Shown: positions 18,040 to 28,290 of the stretch, piece after piece
How positions within the stretch are numbered: position 1 is the first letter of the stretch
Layout of the letters: the number at the start of each line of letters is the position of its first letter
Source: an uncultured Pseudomonadales bacterium
GTDB lineage: Bacteria > Pseudomonadota > Gammaproteobacteria > Pseudomonadales > Porticoccaceae
DNA length: 43,364 bases
Direction: 5' to 3'
Assembly: GCA_943787675.1 (NCBI GenBank)
Contig: CALSNK010000021.1
Coordinates: forward strand, 1-43,364
Made by a program: the position numbers and the translations under genes
Notes under the pieces: model-generated
What the model was told of the DNA's origin: nothing
The model's input: the letters and a program-made list of their open reading frames with translations, nothing else
Database searches by the model: none

Positions 18040-19944
18040 GTTTCGCTGCCTGCAAAAGCCAGTAAGTCTGCACCGCCATCCACAAGATCACCGGGCTGGA
18101 AATAAAACTCAGTCACCATGCCATCAGCTGGCGCATCAATCGTATGTTCCATTTTCATGGCTTCCATAACTAGCAGCGTATCGCCTTTAGAAACTGGCGT
18201 TCCCATTTTAACCAGCAAACTTACTACGGTGCCATTCATGGGCGCACGAAGGCTGCCACCGTCGGTATTATCGGTGTCTAAGCCTAAATCTGGACTCACT
18301 TCGGTGCAGTGGAAAAACCCCTCGGGCGTAAACAGGTCAAAGCCGGACTCTGTGATGGCAATGCTGGTATTCGCGAGATCAGATGGGGTGGCGCTGGTGG
18401 CAACAGAAACCTCAGCCTGCTGAATTTGAATAGTCAGTGCTGGCTGGGGAAGGCCCCAGCTATTGCACAGATGCCAGGGTGAATTGGGCTCCGTTGAATG
18501 GGCTCGCCTGAATCTGAGCCTGCTGCTCTCGCAGTTTAAAAATCGCCGCGGCTGCCAATGGCGCGGCATAATCAATATCCCTGTCACGTTGCCGAAATAT
18601 TTCAGCCTCATGCTCTTCGATATAGCCCGTGTCTACATCGCCATTTTGAAAGGCCTGGCTAATCGCGAGGTTGTAAAGAAAGCCAATGTTTGTGGTCAGC
18701 CCACCAATACGGTATTCGCTGAGCGCCTGCGTTAAACGCTGCAAGGCACGGTCACGATCTGTATCCCAAACAATTAGTTTAGCGATCATAGGGTCATAAT
18801 AAATACTCACCTCATCGCCTTCAACTACGCCGGTATCGACGCGAACATGGGCACTCTCTCGGGGCGGTTGTAAGACGGTTAAACGACCGGTCACAGGAAG
18901 AAAATCATGGTCAGGGTCCTCGGCATAAATCCGCGCCTCGAAGGCATGACCATTAATGGTTAGCTGCTCTTGGGAGCAGGGCAGTGGCTCACCACTGGCA
19001 ACCCGCAACTGCCATTCCACCAGATCTTGACCACTGATCATTTCAGTGACTGGGTGCTCAACTTGGAGGCGGGTGTTCATCTCCATAAAGAAGAATTCAC
19101 CCTGAGCATCAAGCAGAAACTCAACCGTACCGGCGCCCTCATAATTAATGGCGAGCGCCGCCTTAATGGCAGCCTCACCCATCTGTTGACGCAGGGTGTC
19201 AGTCATGCCCGGAGCAGGTGCTTCTTCGATGACTTTTTGGTGGCGGCGCTGCACAGAACAGTCCCGCTCAAACAGGTAAACTGCATTGCCATGGCTATCA
19301 CAAAACACCTGAATTTCCACATGCCGTGGCTTAAGCAGATACTTCTCTACGAGCATAATGTCGTCATTAAAACTATTCAGCGCCTCGCGCTTGGCCGCGC
19401 CCAGTGCCTCATCAAATTCCCCTTCAGCATACACCGCACGCATGCCCTTGCCACCACCGCCAGCCGCCGCTTTTAACAGCACCGGATAACCCATGTTATT
19501 GGCAGCCTGCTTAATGATTTCAGGGTTTTGGTCATCCCCATGATAACCAGGCACCAGAGGCACACCCGCATCCGCCATAATGGTTTTAGCTGCAGACTTA
19601 GAGCCCATGGCCAAAATAGCCTCAACTGGAGGCCCGATAAATACCAGATTATTCGCCGCACATAGGCGACAAAATTCTGCATTTTCCGACAGAAAACCAT
19701 AGCCCGGATGAATGGCCTGAGCACCAGTATCAAGCGCTGCTTGAATCAACTTGTTGCTCACCAGATAGGATTCATTAGAAGGGGAAGGGCCAATCGCAAC
19801 AGACTCATCCGCCAGCTGCTCATGTAATGCATTGCGGTCGGTCTCGCTATAAACAGCCACCGTAGCGATCCCCATGGCCTTAGCCGTCTTAATGATTCGG
19901 CAGGCGATTTCGCCGCGATTGGCAATTAATATCTTAGTAAACAT
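18036..19944 (-). CDS. liuD: Methylcrotonyl-CoA carboxylase biotin subunit (one frameshift)
   Basis: The biotin carboxylase part runs [14 protein letters not shown] at the N terminus through an ATP-grasp domain ([24 protein letters not shown]). The biotin carrier domain is in another frame and carries MEAMKMEH with the biotinylated lysine. The reading frame breaks at about 18486-18492, where one extra base (ggag/ccc on the coding strand) separates frames. Removing it gives about 635 residues with a continuous NSPW joining region. Together with LiuB it carboxylates 3-methylcrotonyl-CoA. The start is eight bases downstream of the liuC stop. The shift is probably a sequencing error, because both halves are fully conserved. 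Confidence 0.9.
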
Positions 19945-19951
19945 AAGGCTA

Positions 19952-20757
19952 TTATTCCTTTAATCCCTTTGGCTTATTTAACCAACTAGGTTTTCTCTTT
20001 TCCAAAAAGGCGTTTAAACCTTCCTGACCCTTCAGTGCTCGCCCGAATATCTGCGATAACCTCACAGGTATGATCAATCAAGCCCTTATTAATAGGTTTG
20101 CCACTCACGTCAAACACCAGTTTTTTTGCTGCCATCACAGCATTGGGACCGTTGGCCAGCAAGACTCTCTACTAACTGATTGACCTTAGTATCTAACTGC
20201 TCGGCATCAATCACCTCATTTACTAGGCCAATTTGCATCGCTCTGTGAGCATCAAAACGCTCTGCCGTTAGAAAGTAGCGGCGGGCCGCTCGCTCGCCAA
20301 TTGCAGCAATCACATAGGGGCTGATGGTTGCAGGTACCAAACCAATTTTCACTTCACTGAGACTAAATGTCGCAGCACTTGCGGCTATCGCCATATCGCA
20401 GCAGCTGACTAAGCCAACGGCTCCACCAAAAGCGGCCCCCTGAACCCGAGCAATGGTCGGCTGAGGCATAAAGTTTAGTAGCCGAAGCATCTCTGCCAAA
20501 GCCTTGCTGTCACGTAGGTTCTCTGTATAGGAATACTCTGCCATCCGCTGCATCCAGGCTAGATCAGCCCCAGCAGAAAAACTCTTGCCCTCTGATGCCA
20601 ACACCATCACCCGCACATCTTGAGTGCTGGCGATGCTGGTAAATGCTTCAGCTAACAGTTCAATAATTTCATCATCAAAAGCATTGTGCTTATCTGGGTT
20701 ACAGATACTCACGCGAGCCACACCCAGTTCATCAATCTCAGTAACAACCTTACTCAT
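19952..20757 (-). CDS. liuC: Methylglutaconyl-CoA hydratase (two frameshifts)
   Basis: This crotonase-family enzyme hydrates 3-methylglutaconyl-CoA to HMG-CoA. Oxyanion-hole segments [14 protein letters not shown] and [19 protein letters not shown] are intact. As read, the frame stops early at 20110. The conserved C-terminal part continues in a second frame ([20 protein letters not shown]) and then a third ([17 protein letters not shown]). Single extra bases at about 20158-20162 and within the C run at 20028-20030 explain both shifts. Corrected length is 267 residues, ending at 19952, just before liuD. Both look like sequencing errors. It is separated from liuB by a 333-bp repeat-rich spacer. 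Confidence 0.85.
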
Positions 20758-20794
20758 ATATTTATCATCCTTCTAAAATTCAGTATTGCACTAG

Positions 20795-20947
20795 CCCAAG
20801 TTCAGGGGCCACTGTGGATCAATCAGGCTCCGCCTATGGTTGTCCGGTTTTCAGATTGAGCGAACAACTGTCTGAGCGCAGCGAGTTTTGTGAGCGCTGA
20901 AAGCCGGACAACCATGGAGCCGATCCACAGTGGCCCCTGGACTTGGG
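20795..20947. repeat. Long imperfect inverted repeat between liuB and liuC
   Basis: The left arm (20795-20854) and right arm (20897-20947) are inverted copies. They share aggggccactgtggatc, ggctcc and atggttgtccgg, interrupted by two small insertions (aatca and gcct) in the left arm and a few mismatches. About 42 bases separate the arms. A transcript would form a very long hairpin within the liu operon mRNA. No transposase is associated; it resembles a non-autonomous (MITE-like) or REP-like element. Confidence 0.85.
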
Positions 20948-20998
20948 CGCTCTCCATTAAGAACAGATCCCTCGTCGCTCCGCGCTCTCGGGATGACA

Positions 20999-21073
20999 GG
21001 ACTTTGGCGCTGTCCAGATCACAGGGCTTTGGCGCTGTCCAGATAACATGGCTTTGGCTCTGCCGCGATGACT
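20999..21073. repeat. Three 25-bp tandem repeats
   Basis: Copies at 20999-21023, 21024-21048 and 21049-21073 share the core ctttggcgctgtccagat; the third has diverged. They lie between the inverted repeat and the liuB stop. An adjoining imperfect palindrome at about 20967-20992 starts tccctcgtcgctccgcgctc. Confidence 0.8.
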
Positions 21074-21091
21074 TAGGCCTTTGGCCTAAGT
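21071..21091 (-). other. Hairpin at the liuB stop codon
   Basis: The sequence acttaggcc-ttt-ggcctaagt is a perfect 9-bp stem whose last base is the first of the liuB stop codon. No T run follows on the minus strand, so it is more likely an mRNA-stabilising or processing hairpin than a terminator. Confidence 0.5.
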
Positions 21092-22698
21092 TACATTCTG
21101 AATACACCAAACTTGGTCTCTTCAATCACCCGATTATGACTCGCCGAAATCGACAACCCCAACACCATCCGCGTATCCGCAGGATCAATAACTCCGTCGT
21201 CCCAAAGTCTTGCCGACGCGTAGTAGGGGTGACCCTGATGTTCGTAGTTATCGATTATAGGCTGCTTAAAACCGGCCTCATCTTCGGCGCTCCAGTCAAC
21301 ACCGTCGCGCTCATACTTATCTCGAGTCACCTGAGCCAACACACCAGCTGCCTGCTCGCCACCCATCACCGAAATTCGAGAATTAGGCCACATAAACATA
21401 AAGCGCGGATCATAGGCCCGACCGCACATACCGTAATTGCCAGCCCCAAAAGAACCGCCAATCAATACCGTAAACTTAGGTACATTTGCCGTTGCCACTG
21501 CCGTTACCATCTTCGCGCCATGCTTAGCGATACCTGCATTTTCGTACTGCTTACCGACCATAAAGCCAGTGATGTTTTGGAGGAATACCAGGGGGATTTT
21601 GCGCTGCGCACAGAGCTCAATAAAGTGCGCGCCTTTCTGGGCAGACTCACCAAATAGAATGCCATTATTGGCAACAATACCCACGGGGTAGCCAAAGATT
21701 CGAGCAAAACCACAGACCAATGTGGTGCCATACAGGGCTTTAAATTCATCAAAATCAGAACCATCAACAATCCGGGCAATAACCTCCCGTACATCATAAG
21801 ACTTGCGAGAATCTGCGGGCACCAGGCCATAAATTTCATGGCTGTCGTAAGCGGGCTCAACGGATTCTTTGATATCACCGTTTACGGGCTTAACCCGATT
21901 GAGTCTCGCCACAGCCTTGCGGGCTAGGTCGAGAGCATGATGGTCATTGTTCGCATAGTGGTCGGCAACGCCAGACGTTCGGCAGTGCACATCGGCACCA
22001 CCCAGTTCCTCAGCCGTGACTACCTCACCGGTAGCCGCTTTAACTAGCGGCGGGCCGGCGAGAAAAATTGTGCCTTGCTCCTTAACAATAATCGACTCAT
22101 CCGCCATGGCCGGCACATAGGCACCGCCCGCGGTGCAGGAACCCATTACTGCAGCAATCTGGGGAATATTGCGCGCCGACATATTGGCCTGATTAAAAAA
22201 GATACGACCGAAGTGTTCGCGGTCTGGGAACACCTCATCCTGACGGGGTAGGTTGGCGCCGCCAGAGTCCACTAGATAGACACAGGGCAGATTGTTCTCG
22301 GCGGCAATAGCCTGAGCACGAAGATGCTTCTTCACGGTAAGGGGGTAGTAGCTGCCACCCTTAACGGTTGCATCATTGGCGACGATGACACATTCCTGGC
22401 CACTGACTCGCCCAATGCCAGTAATAATACCCGCAGCCGGAACATCTTCACCGTAAACATCGTGGGCGGCTAGGGCCGAGAATTCTAAAAAGGGAGAACC
22501 CGGATCTAGCAGACCCTGCACACGATCACGCGGCAGTAATTTACCGCGACTGACATGACGGTCGCAGGCTTTGGCACCGCCGCCCTGACGTATCTTGGCA
22601 ATGGTGGCATTTAGATCGTTAACCTGGGCCTGCATCGACTCAGCATTCGAAACGAAGTCAGCACTTTTAGGATTAATTTTGCTGTTAATTTTGCTCAT
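21091..22698 (-). CDS. liuB: Methylcrotonyl-CoA carboxylase carboxyltransferase subunit
   Basis: The protein has 535 residues, the usual MCC beta size. It holds the two carboxyltransferase halves: N-terminal [21 protein letters not shown] and [24 protein letters not shown] with [14 protein letters not shown], and C-terminal [32 protein letters not shown] and [16 protein letters not shown]. It transfers carboxyl from biotin on LiuD to 3-methylcrotonyl-CoA. It lies 20 bases after liuA. The frame is intact, unlike liuC and liuD. The 333 bp downstream are repeats. Confidence 0.94.
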   Translation of the reverse strand: MSKINSKINPKSADFVSNAESMQAQVNDLNATIAKIRQGGGAKACDRHVSRGKLLPRDRVQGLLDPGSPFLEFSALAAHDVYGEDVPAAGIITGIGRVSGQECVIVANDATVKGGSYYPLTVKKHLRAQAIAAENNLPCVYLVDSGGANLPRQDEVFPDREHFGRIFFNQANMSARNIPQIAAVMGSCTAGGAYVPAMADESIIVKEQGTIFLAGPPLVKAATGEVVTAEELGGADVHCRTSGVADHYANNDHHALDLARKAVARLNRVKPVNGDIKESVEPAYDSHEIYGLVPADSRKSYDVREVIARIVDGSDFDEFKALYGTTLVCGFARIFGYPVGIVANNGILFGESAQKGAHFIELCAQRKIPLVFLQNITGFMVGKQYENAGIAKHGAKMVTAVATANVPKFTVLIGGSFGAGNYGMCGRAYDPRFMFMWPNSRISVMGGEQAAGVLAQVTRDKYERDGVDWSAEDEAGFKQPIIDNYEHQGHPYYASARLWDDGVIDPADTRMVLGLSISASHNRVIEETKFGVFRM

Positions 22699-22718
22699 AA
22701 GTTATCCCTTAAGCCTGT

Positions 22719-23888
22719 TTATGCAGTCTGGTTAAAAAGCTCGCGGCCAATCAGCATGCGGCGTACCTCGGAGGTGCCAGCACCAATCTCATAGAGCTTG
22801 GCATCGCGGAGTAATCGTCCTGTTGGATATTCGTTGGTGTAGCCATTGCCACCCAGTGCCTGAATTGCCTGCAGGGCCATTTGGGTGGATTTTTCTGCGG
22901 TAAATAAAATCACAGCGGCAGCATCTTTGCGCGAGTCTTGACCCATATCGCAAGCCCTAGCAACGGCGTACAGATAGGCCCGCGAGGCATTTAAATCGGC
23001 ATACATATCGGCAATCTTGCCCTGCATAAGTTGGAACTCACCAATGGCTTGGCCGAACTGTTTGCGGTCATGGATATAGGGCAATACCACATCGAGGCAT
23101 GCCTGCATAATGCCGACGGGGCCGCCAGAGAGCACAGTGCGCTCATAATCCAAGCCAGACATTAGTACCGCCACACCGCGACCTTCACCACCGAGAATAT
23201 TCTCAGCGGGAACCTCACAGTCTTGGAAAACTAGCTCACAGGTATTGGAACCGCGCATACCTAATTTATCGAGTTTTTGATGACGAGAAAATCCAGGGTA
23301 ATCCCGCTCAACAATAAAGGCGGTCATTCCTTTGGAGCCTGCCGCGGGGTCAGTTTTGGCGTAGATAATATAGGTGTTGGCATCGGGACCATTGGTGATC
23401 CACATCTTGTTGCCGTTGAGAATGTATTTGTCGCCCTGTTTATCGGCTCTTAATTTCATGCTGACTACATCAGAGCCGGCGTTGGGTTCACTCATGGCCA
23501 ACGCACCGATATGTTCACCAGAGCAAAGCTTGGGCAGATACTTCTGCTTCTGCTCTTCGCTACCATTTTTGTGTAGCTGATTAACGCACAGATTTGAATG
23601 GGCACCATAAGATAGACCCACAGAGGCAGAGGCCCTGGAAATTTCTTCCATTGCCACAGCATGGGCCAGATACCCCATGCCCGTGCCGCCATATTTCTCA
23701 TGCACCGTAATACCTAAGAGACCCATGTCTCCAAGCTTGCGCCACAGATCCATTGGGAAGTCATTGTTGCTGTCAATCTCGGCAGCTCGGGGGGCGATCT
23801 CATTGGCGCAAAATTGAAAGACGCTGTCGCGAAGCATGTCGATATCGTCGCCAAGATTAAAATTTAAACTGGGGTAGGCACTGTTCAT
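22719..23888 (-). CDS. liuA: Isovaleryl-CoA dehydrogenase
   Basis: This 389-residue acyl-CoA dehydrogenase has FAD-binding segments [17 protein letters not shown] and [10 protein letters not shown], and C-terminal [19 protein letters not shown]. The catalytic base typical of isovaleryl-CoA dehydrogenases is visible as the Glu in [18 protein letters not shown]; the canonical medium-chain Glu position is replaced in [12 protein letters not shown]. It oxidises isovaleryl-CoA to 3-methylcrotonyl-CoA, passing electrons to ETF. It starts three bases after the liuR stop. Confidence 0.94.
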   Translation of the reverse strand: MNSAYPSLNFNLGDDIDMLRDSVFQFCANEIAPRAAEIDSNNDFPMDLWRKLGDMGLLGITVHEKYGGTGMGYLAHAVAMEEISRASASVGLSYGAHSNLCVNQLHKNGSEEQKQKYLPKLCSGEHIGALAMSEPNAGSDVVSMKLRADKQGDKYILNGNKMWITNGPDANTYIIYAKTDPAAGSKGMTAFIVERDYPGFSRHQKLDKLGMRGSNTCELVFQDCEVPAENILGGEGRGVAVLMSGLDYERTVLSGGPVGIMQACLDVVLPYIHDRKQFGQAIGEFQLMQGKIADMYADLNASRAYLYAVARACDMGQDSRKDAAAVILFTAEKSTQMALQAIQALGGNGYTNEYPTGRLLRDAKLYEIGAGTSEVRRMLIGRELFNQTA

Positions 23889-23891
23889 AGG

Positions 23892-24272
23892 TTACTTCTG
23901 TCCATTAGTTTTGAGAGATTCAATACAGTCGGATTCAGCCTGATTAAGGTCTTTAAGCAGGTTGGTTATATCGTCGAGCTGTTGGTTGAGTTTGGTGCGC
24001 TGAGCCTGAATGGCATCAATGAGTTTTTTGAGTTGGTCGACATTGGTTTTGCCGGGCTCATACATATCGATAATGTCACGGGAATCGTCCAGAGATAGCC
24101 CCAGACGCTTGCCGCGCAGAATGAGCTTGAGACGAATTCGATCAGCCGCACTGTAAACTCGGGTCTGTCCCCGTCGTGCAGGCATGAGCAGGTCTAACTC
24201 CTCGTAGTGACGGATTGTTCGAGTGGTGACATCAAACTCTTTCGAGAGTTGAGAAATACTGTATTCAGCCAT
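23892..24272 (-). CDS. liuR: MerR-family regulator of leucine/isovalerate catabolism
   Basis: The 126-residue protein has an N-terminal MerR winged helix (ISQLSKEFDVTTRTIRHYEELDLLMPARRGQTRVY) and a long dimerisation helix (about 80-115). It has no metal-binding cysteine cluster; its single cysteine is near the C terminus. Position at the head of liuABCDE and the palindrome in its own promoter identify it as LiuR, which controls branched-chain catabolism in proteobacteria. It is expected to be autoregulated. Confidence 0.9.
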   Translation of the reverse strand: MAEYSISQLSKEFDVTTRTIRHYEELDLLMPARRGQTRVYSAADRIRLKLILRGKRLGLSLDDSRDIIDMYEPGKTNVDQLKKLIDAIQAQRTKLNQQLDDITNLLKDLNQAESDCIESLKTNGQK

Positions 24273-24303
24273 TGTAGAGTTCGGGCTCAGAGTGATTTTC
24301 GAC

Positions 24304-24333
24304 AGTATAGCCTTACCTTTACGTTAACGTAAA
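24304..24333 (-). promoter_or_regulatory. liu operon promoter with LiuR operator
   Basis: The perfect 16-bp palindrome tttacgttaacgtaaa spans 24318-24333. On the minus strand its first half reads tttacg as a -35, followed after 18 bp by tatact (-10, 24309-24304). That long spacer carrying the operator is typical of MerR-type promoters. The motif fits the remembered LiuR consensus. It sits about 32 bases before the liuR start. The remainder of 24273-24455 holds no gene. Confidence 0.75.
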
Positions 24334-24455
24334 CTATTTGTCTGGTTTTACATGGCTGAACGGCTTCTTATAAAGAGCAGGACAGGGCAGGGCGAGGGTG
24401 CGGTTTAGGGCACAGATTAGGGAAAAAAGGTAGTGACGGAGTAAAAACCCCTAGG

Positions 24456-25238
24456 TTAATCGAGCTTCAAATCCATCTGATACTGAAATAGCTCGGTGTT
24501 GTACAGAGCCACCAAATAGTCCACCAGCATCTCTTGGTCATCATCCTGATAGTAGGAGCGACGCACTAAGCTGAGTAACGGGAAACCTTCGGGTACCTGA
24601 AGGTGAGCAGCAATTGCTTCATTAGCAGGCACGGCACTAATGGTCTGATTAATATGGCTGACCGTCATGCCGCTCTCGCGAAAATATTGGTGGCGAGACT
24701 GATTGATAAAAATATCAGTGCTTTTTGGCATATCCACACCGGCACTCCAGCTATCAAAATAGCCAAAGAAAGCACCCGCACGCTCCCGTTTGCGCACTAG
24801 GTGAAACAGCGAGTCATTGTTGCCCAGGGAAAACTCAGTACGAATATTTTGCGGAGGCACCACCACGCGACAATCCAACACGTCGGCCACGGAGTTTTGC
24901 GCAATACTGTCGATTTCTTCCAGCACACCTAACAGGGGAGCCTGCACAGGTTTTGGGGTGTACTTGTAGGTGACATGGGTGCCCTTACCGCGGGCGCGCT
25001 CAACCAGATCTTCCGCTGCCAGTTCATTGACCGCTCTCTTAACGGTAATCCGCGACACCTCAAAGGCCTCGGCCAGTTCTTTTTCGCTGGGGAGTTTTTC
25101 GCCGAGATGAAAGGTGCCGTCGAGAATATAGCCTTTGATCAGGTTATAGAGTTGGTAATACAGGGGCGAGGGCAGGGCTTCAGACACCCTGTTGCGCTGG
25201 CTTTGGTCAAATAGTATCGCGCCTGTATGGGTCTTCAT
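24456..25238 (-). CDS. GntR/HutC-family regulator with UTRA domain
   Basis: From the ATG at 25238 (aagaga at good spacing) the protein has 260 residues; the TTG at 25259 adds seven residues and is less likely. The N-terminal winged helix contains GEKLPSEKELAEAFEVSRITVKRAVNELAAEDLVERARGKGTHV. The C-terminal part is a UTRA ligand-binding domain ending ALYNTELFQYQMDL. HutC-type proteins are usually repressors released by a small metabolite. It is divergent from the GST-CoA-transferase-hydantoinase cluster and a good candidate for its regulator. A perfect dyad lies in the shared spacer. Confidence 0.87.
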   Translation of the reverse strand: MKTHTGAILFDQSQRNRVSEALPSPLYYQLYNLIKGYILDGTFHLGEKLPSEKELAEAFEVSRITVKRAVNELAAEDLVERARGKGTHVTYKYTPKPVQAPLLGVLEEIDSIAQNSVADVLDCRVVVPPQNIRTEFSLGNNDSLFHLVRKRERAGAFFGYFDSWSAGVDMPKSTDIFINQSRHQYFRESGMTVSHINQTISAVPANEAIAAHLQVPEGFPLLSLVRRSYYQDDDQEMLVDYLVALYNTELFQYQMDLKLD

Positions 25239-25285
25239 AGAGTTCTCTTGAGTAGGCAATTAATGTTGTACAGCAATTGATACTT

Positions 25286-25303
25286 TGGTATAACAATATA
25301 CCA
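25286..25303. promoter_or_regulatory. Candidate GntR operator
   Basis: The dyad tggtata-acaa-tatacca has perfect 7-bp arms and lies between the divergent gntR-type gene and the GST gene. HutC-type regulators favour GT-rich dyads around a TATA-like centre, so it could control both directions. Confidence 0.5.
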
Positions 25304-25415
25304 TTACAGTTTGATTGACGAATACCCTTAAAACCGCACTGAGTCTACAGGGCCAAATAAGACCTGAGTAGCGATTTTTACTGTTGTCAGAGTTACGCAA
25401 TTAGCTTGGAGAGAA

Positions 25416-26123
25416 ATGAAGCTCTACACATTGGATCATTCACCCTATTCCACAAGGGTTAGAGCTCAGGTTCGCCATAAAGGCTTAGCCATCGAATTTG
25501 TATGTCCTCGAGAACTGCGCGGTGAAGCTTTAAAAGCAACTTTTCCTCTGGGTCAATTACCTGTGTTGCAGCTTGACGATGGTGAGCTACTGGCCGAGTC
25601 CACCGTTATTCTTAATTACCTTGAAGAGATGTTTCCCCAAAACCCACTGCGGGGGGAGAGTGCATTAGATAAGGCGCGGGCCAATATGTTCGTGCGCTGG
25701 TCTGATACCCATCTAGCACCGGTTATCACCCCGATGATCCGCGACGCTACTCTTTTGGGCACTAGAGCTGTCGATGGGGCCGCAGATTCAGTGCGCCAAG
25801 AGCTGCATAAATTAAACCGTTTAATTATCAGCCAGGCAGATTGCGGGGGGCGCGATACCCATATTGGTGATATCTGTGCGACTGTATCTCTGTCTTTTCT
25901 CCAGGCGGTATTCGAACTCTGCACTAGCAAGTCCCTGTTTGATGAGTTTCCGGTAGTAGTAGACTGCTGGCACCAGAGCCTATGGAGAAATCCCGCGCTG
26001 TTGCAGTCGGTGGATGAAATGATAGTAGGCATAGAAGCCTGGTTGCCCGTACCTGGCAGATTGGAGACCTATCCTGACCAAGGCCTGCTAAGTAGGCTAA
26101 TGTTGGAGGGGAAGGTAGCATGA
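25416..26123 (+). CDS. Glutathione S-transferase family protein
   Basis: The protein has 235 residues. The N-terminal thioredoxin-like domain begins MKLYTLDHSPYSTRVR, with a candidate active-site serine in SPYS, continues LGQLPVLQLDDG (cis-Pro) and has the glutathione-binding ESTVILNYLEE. A helical C-terminal domain follows. The start has ggagag just upstream. Its last codons overlap the CoA-transferase start by four bases (ATGA), so it is the first gene of the catabolic operon. It may be an isomerase or glutathione-dependent lyase acting on a pathway intermediate; the substrate is not readable from sequence. Confidence 0.85.
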   Translation: MKLYTLDHSPYSTRVRAQVRHKGLAIEFVCPRELRGEALKATFPLGQLPVLQLDDGELLAESTVILNYLEEMFPQNPLRGESALDKARANMFVRWSDTHLAPVITPMIRDATLLGTRAVDGAADSVRQELHKLNRLIISQADCGGRDTHIGDICATVSLSFLQAVFELCTSKSLFDEFPVVVDCWHQSLWRNPALLQSVDEMIVGIEAWLPVPGRLETYPDQGLLSRLMLEGKVA

Positions 26124-27318
26124 AGCAGGCGCTTACCGGTGTGCGTATTCTCGATCTTACCCATATGTTGTCGGGGCCCTATGGCAGCATGATTCTTGCT
26201 GATCTTGGCGCCGAGACGATTAAAGTTGAGCCCTGCCATGGTGAGGGCACCAGAAAACTTTTAGCCACTGACCCAGAGAACTCTCTCGATGGCATGGGCG
26301 CCTATTACATTACATTGAACCGCAATAAGAAGAGTATTGCGGTGGATCTTAAAACCCCTGAGGGCTTGGCATTATTCAAAGATCTGGTGAAAACGGTTGA
26401 TGTGGTATCAGTAATTTTGGTGCCGGTGTTCCCGAACGGCTGGGGATTGATTACGTCTCTCTGGCAGCGGTTAACCCGCGCATTATTACCTGCACCGTGT
26501 CGGGCTTCGGCTCCGACGGTCCCGGCAGTAAGCGGCCAGCCTTCGATCAGGTGGCTCAAGCTATGGGGGGAGGCATGTCGATTACTGGCCCCGACCCAGA
26601 GCATATGGTTCGCGCCGGCATCCCTATTGGTGATCTTGGGGGTGGCATGTTTGGGGTCATGGGTATCTTAGCGGCGCTGTATGAGCGGGAACGCAGCGAT
26701 CTGGGTCAGCATGTAGATATCTCAATGCTGGACTGCCAGATTTCGATGCTCAATTACATGGCGACCATGCATTTTCTCTCAGGGGAGGATCCCTATCCTA
26801 TTGGCAACAGTCATTTTGTTCATGTCCCTTACAGCACCTTTACCTGCTCCGACGGGTCAATCGTCATCGCGGTGATTACCGACAATTTCTGGCACAACCT
26901 CAAAGGGGTGATTAACTGCCCCGTGCTTGATATTCCAAAATATGACACCCAGCCAGGTCGCTGGGAAGATCGTGACATGATCAATGCCAAGCTCAATGAG
27001 CTATTGAGCGTCAATACCTGCGCCCACTGGCTTGCGCTATTTGAGGCCCAGCGAATTCCCTGTGCCCCGGTCAACAGTCTCAGCCAGGCACTGTCCGATC
27101 CCCAGGTGCTGCACCGCAATATGGTGGTGGATTTGAAGCACCCCAATGGCAATTCCACCAGGGGTCCGGGCAATCCAATTAAGTTATCTCGCAGCAGTGA
27201 TGAGATGTTTACCGCAGCGCCCACTTTGGGGCAGCATACGGATGAGGTAATGACCCAATTGCTTAATCTAAGCGTAAAGCAACTAGATCAGATGAGAGAG
27301 CAGGGGATCATAAAATAA
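26120..27318 (+). CDS. CaiB/BaiF family (class III) CoA-transferase (one frameshift)
   Basis: The N-terminal part reads GVRILDLTHMLSGPYGSMILADLGAETIKVE and NRNKKSIAVDLKTPEG. The rest is in another frame: VSGFGSDGP, FDQVAQAMGG, and IPIGDLGGGMFGVMGILAAL with the catalytic aspartate in GDLGGG. One base is missing at about 26405-26410; restoring it joins the halves through a family-typical VSNFGAGVPERLG segment and gives 399 residues. It moves CoA between acids, often from succinyl-CoA. It is coupled to the GST gene (ATGA) and to the lyase gene (TAATG), so these three are tightly co-translated. Confidence 0.87.
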
Positions 27319-28226
27319 TGCCGGAAAGAGTGATCATTACTGATGTGGGGCCTAGAGATGGCCTGCAGAATCAGCCTAAAATACTCAGCTTAGAGCAGCG
27401 TATTAGCTTGGTGCATGCCATTGCGGCGTCTGGCGTGGCTAATATAGAGGTGGGTAGTTTCGTCTCCCCCAAGAGCGGTGCCTGCCATGGCCGGCACCGA
27501 TCAGGTTTTTGCCGACTTGCAGGCCGCTGATTTTGTGACCTCGACCATTGCGCTTATTCCCAATATGAAAGGCTATCGAACTTGCCCGAGCCGCTGGCGC
27601 CAAAACGTGTACCATGGTGCTCTATGCCAGTGATGGTATGGCGCAAAAGAATGCCGCCATGAGTATGGCTGAGGCGGAAGTGATCACCTTAGAGATTCTC
27701 ACATTAGCCAAGCATGATGGTATAGAGGTTATCGCCACTATTGCTGTGGCCTTTGAATGCCCATTTGATGGGCCCACGGATCCCGCCGTTGTAGAAGCTA
27801 TAGCGGCAAAGTTTATTGCTGCCGGTGCTGATCAGCTAGTATTGGCTGACACCATAGGGGCTGCTCATCCCCAGCAGGTCCGTGAACTAACCGCCGCACT
27901 GGTTGCAAGCCATGGCGCAGAACAGCTTGGCTGCCACTTTCACGATACCAGAGCCATGGGTTTGGCCAATGTCTATGCCGCAGTGAGTCGGGTATTCGGC
28001 GCTTTGATAGTTCTATTGCCGGTCTTGGGAGGCTGTCCTTTTGCCCCGGCGCATCGGGCAATGTGGCCACTGATGATATTGCCATGATGTTGCAGCAGAT
28101 GGGGTTTGACACCGGAATTGATTTAGATAAACTGATGCAGGCCTCAGATTTGGCGCAGACTTGACGGGCACGGCGCCAGGCGGTCGGTCTAAGGCTTGGT
28201 TGCAGGGGTATTTGGCCAAAGCGTAG
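27318..28226 (+). pseudogene. HMG-CoA-lyase-like protein, six frameshifts as sequenced
   Basis: Read across frames this is a 302-residue DRE-TIM lyase: [63 protein letters not shown], then [22 protein letters not shown] with the active-site cysteine. Single-base shifts fall near 27474 (+), 27577 (+), 27991 (-), 28029 (+), 28049 (-) and 28161 (-); the net is zero. No substitution of a key residue was seen, so error is likelier than decay, though six shifts in 0.9 kb is extreme. It is a paralogue of liuE. Paired with a CaiB transferase it probably cleaves a branched hydroxyacyl-CoA to acetyl-CoA plus a keto product. Confidence 0.8.
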
Positions 28227-28290
28227 TAAAGCTCAGACTTCAGAAAATAGACGAAAAAAAATTAAAATAAAAAATGCTCGGAGATAGAAG

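Noticed and set aside
20795..21073. Insertion sequence
   Set aside because: No transposase frame fits in 330 bp; at most a non-autonomous element.
20890..21657. Long plus-strand open frame across the repeat spacer and liuB
   Set aside because: It runs antisense to the well-supported liuB and through repeats; the protein has low-complexity character and no recognisable motif.
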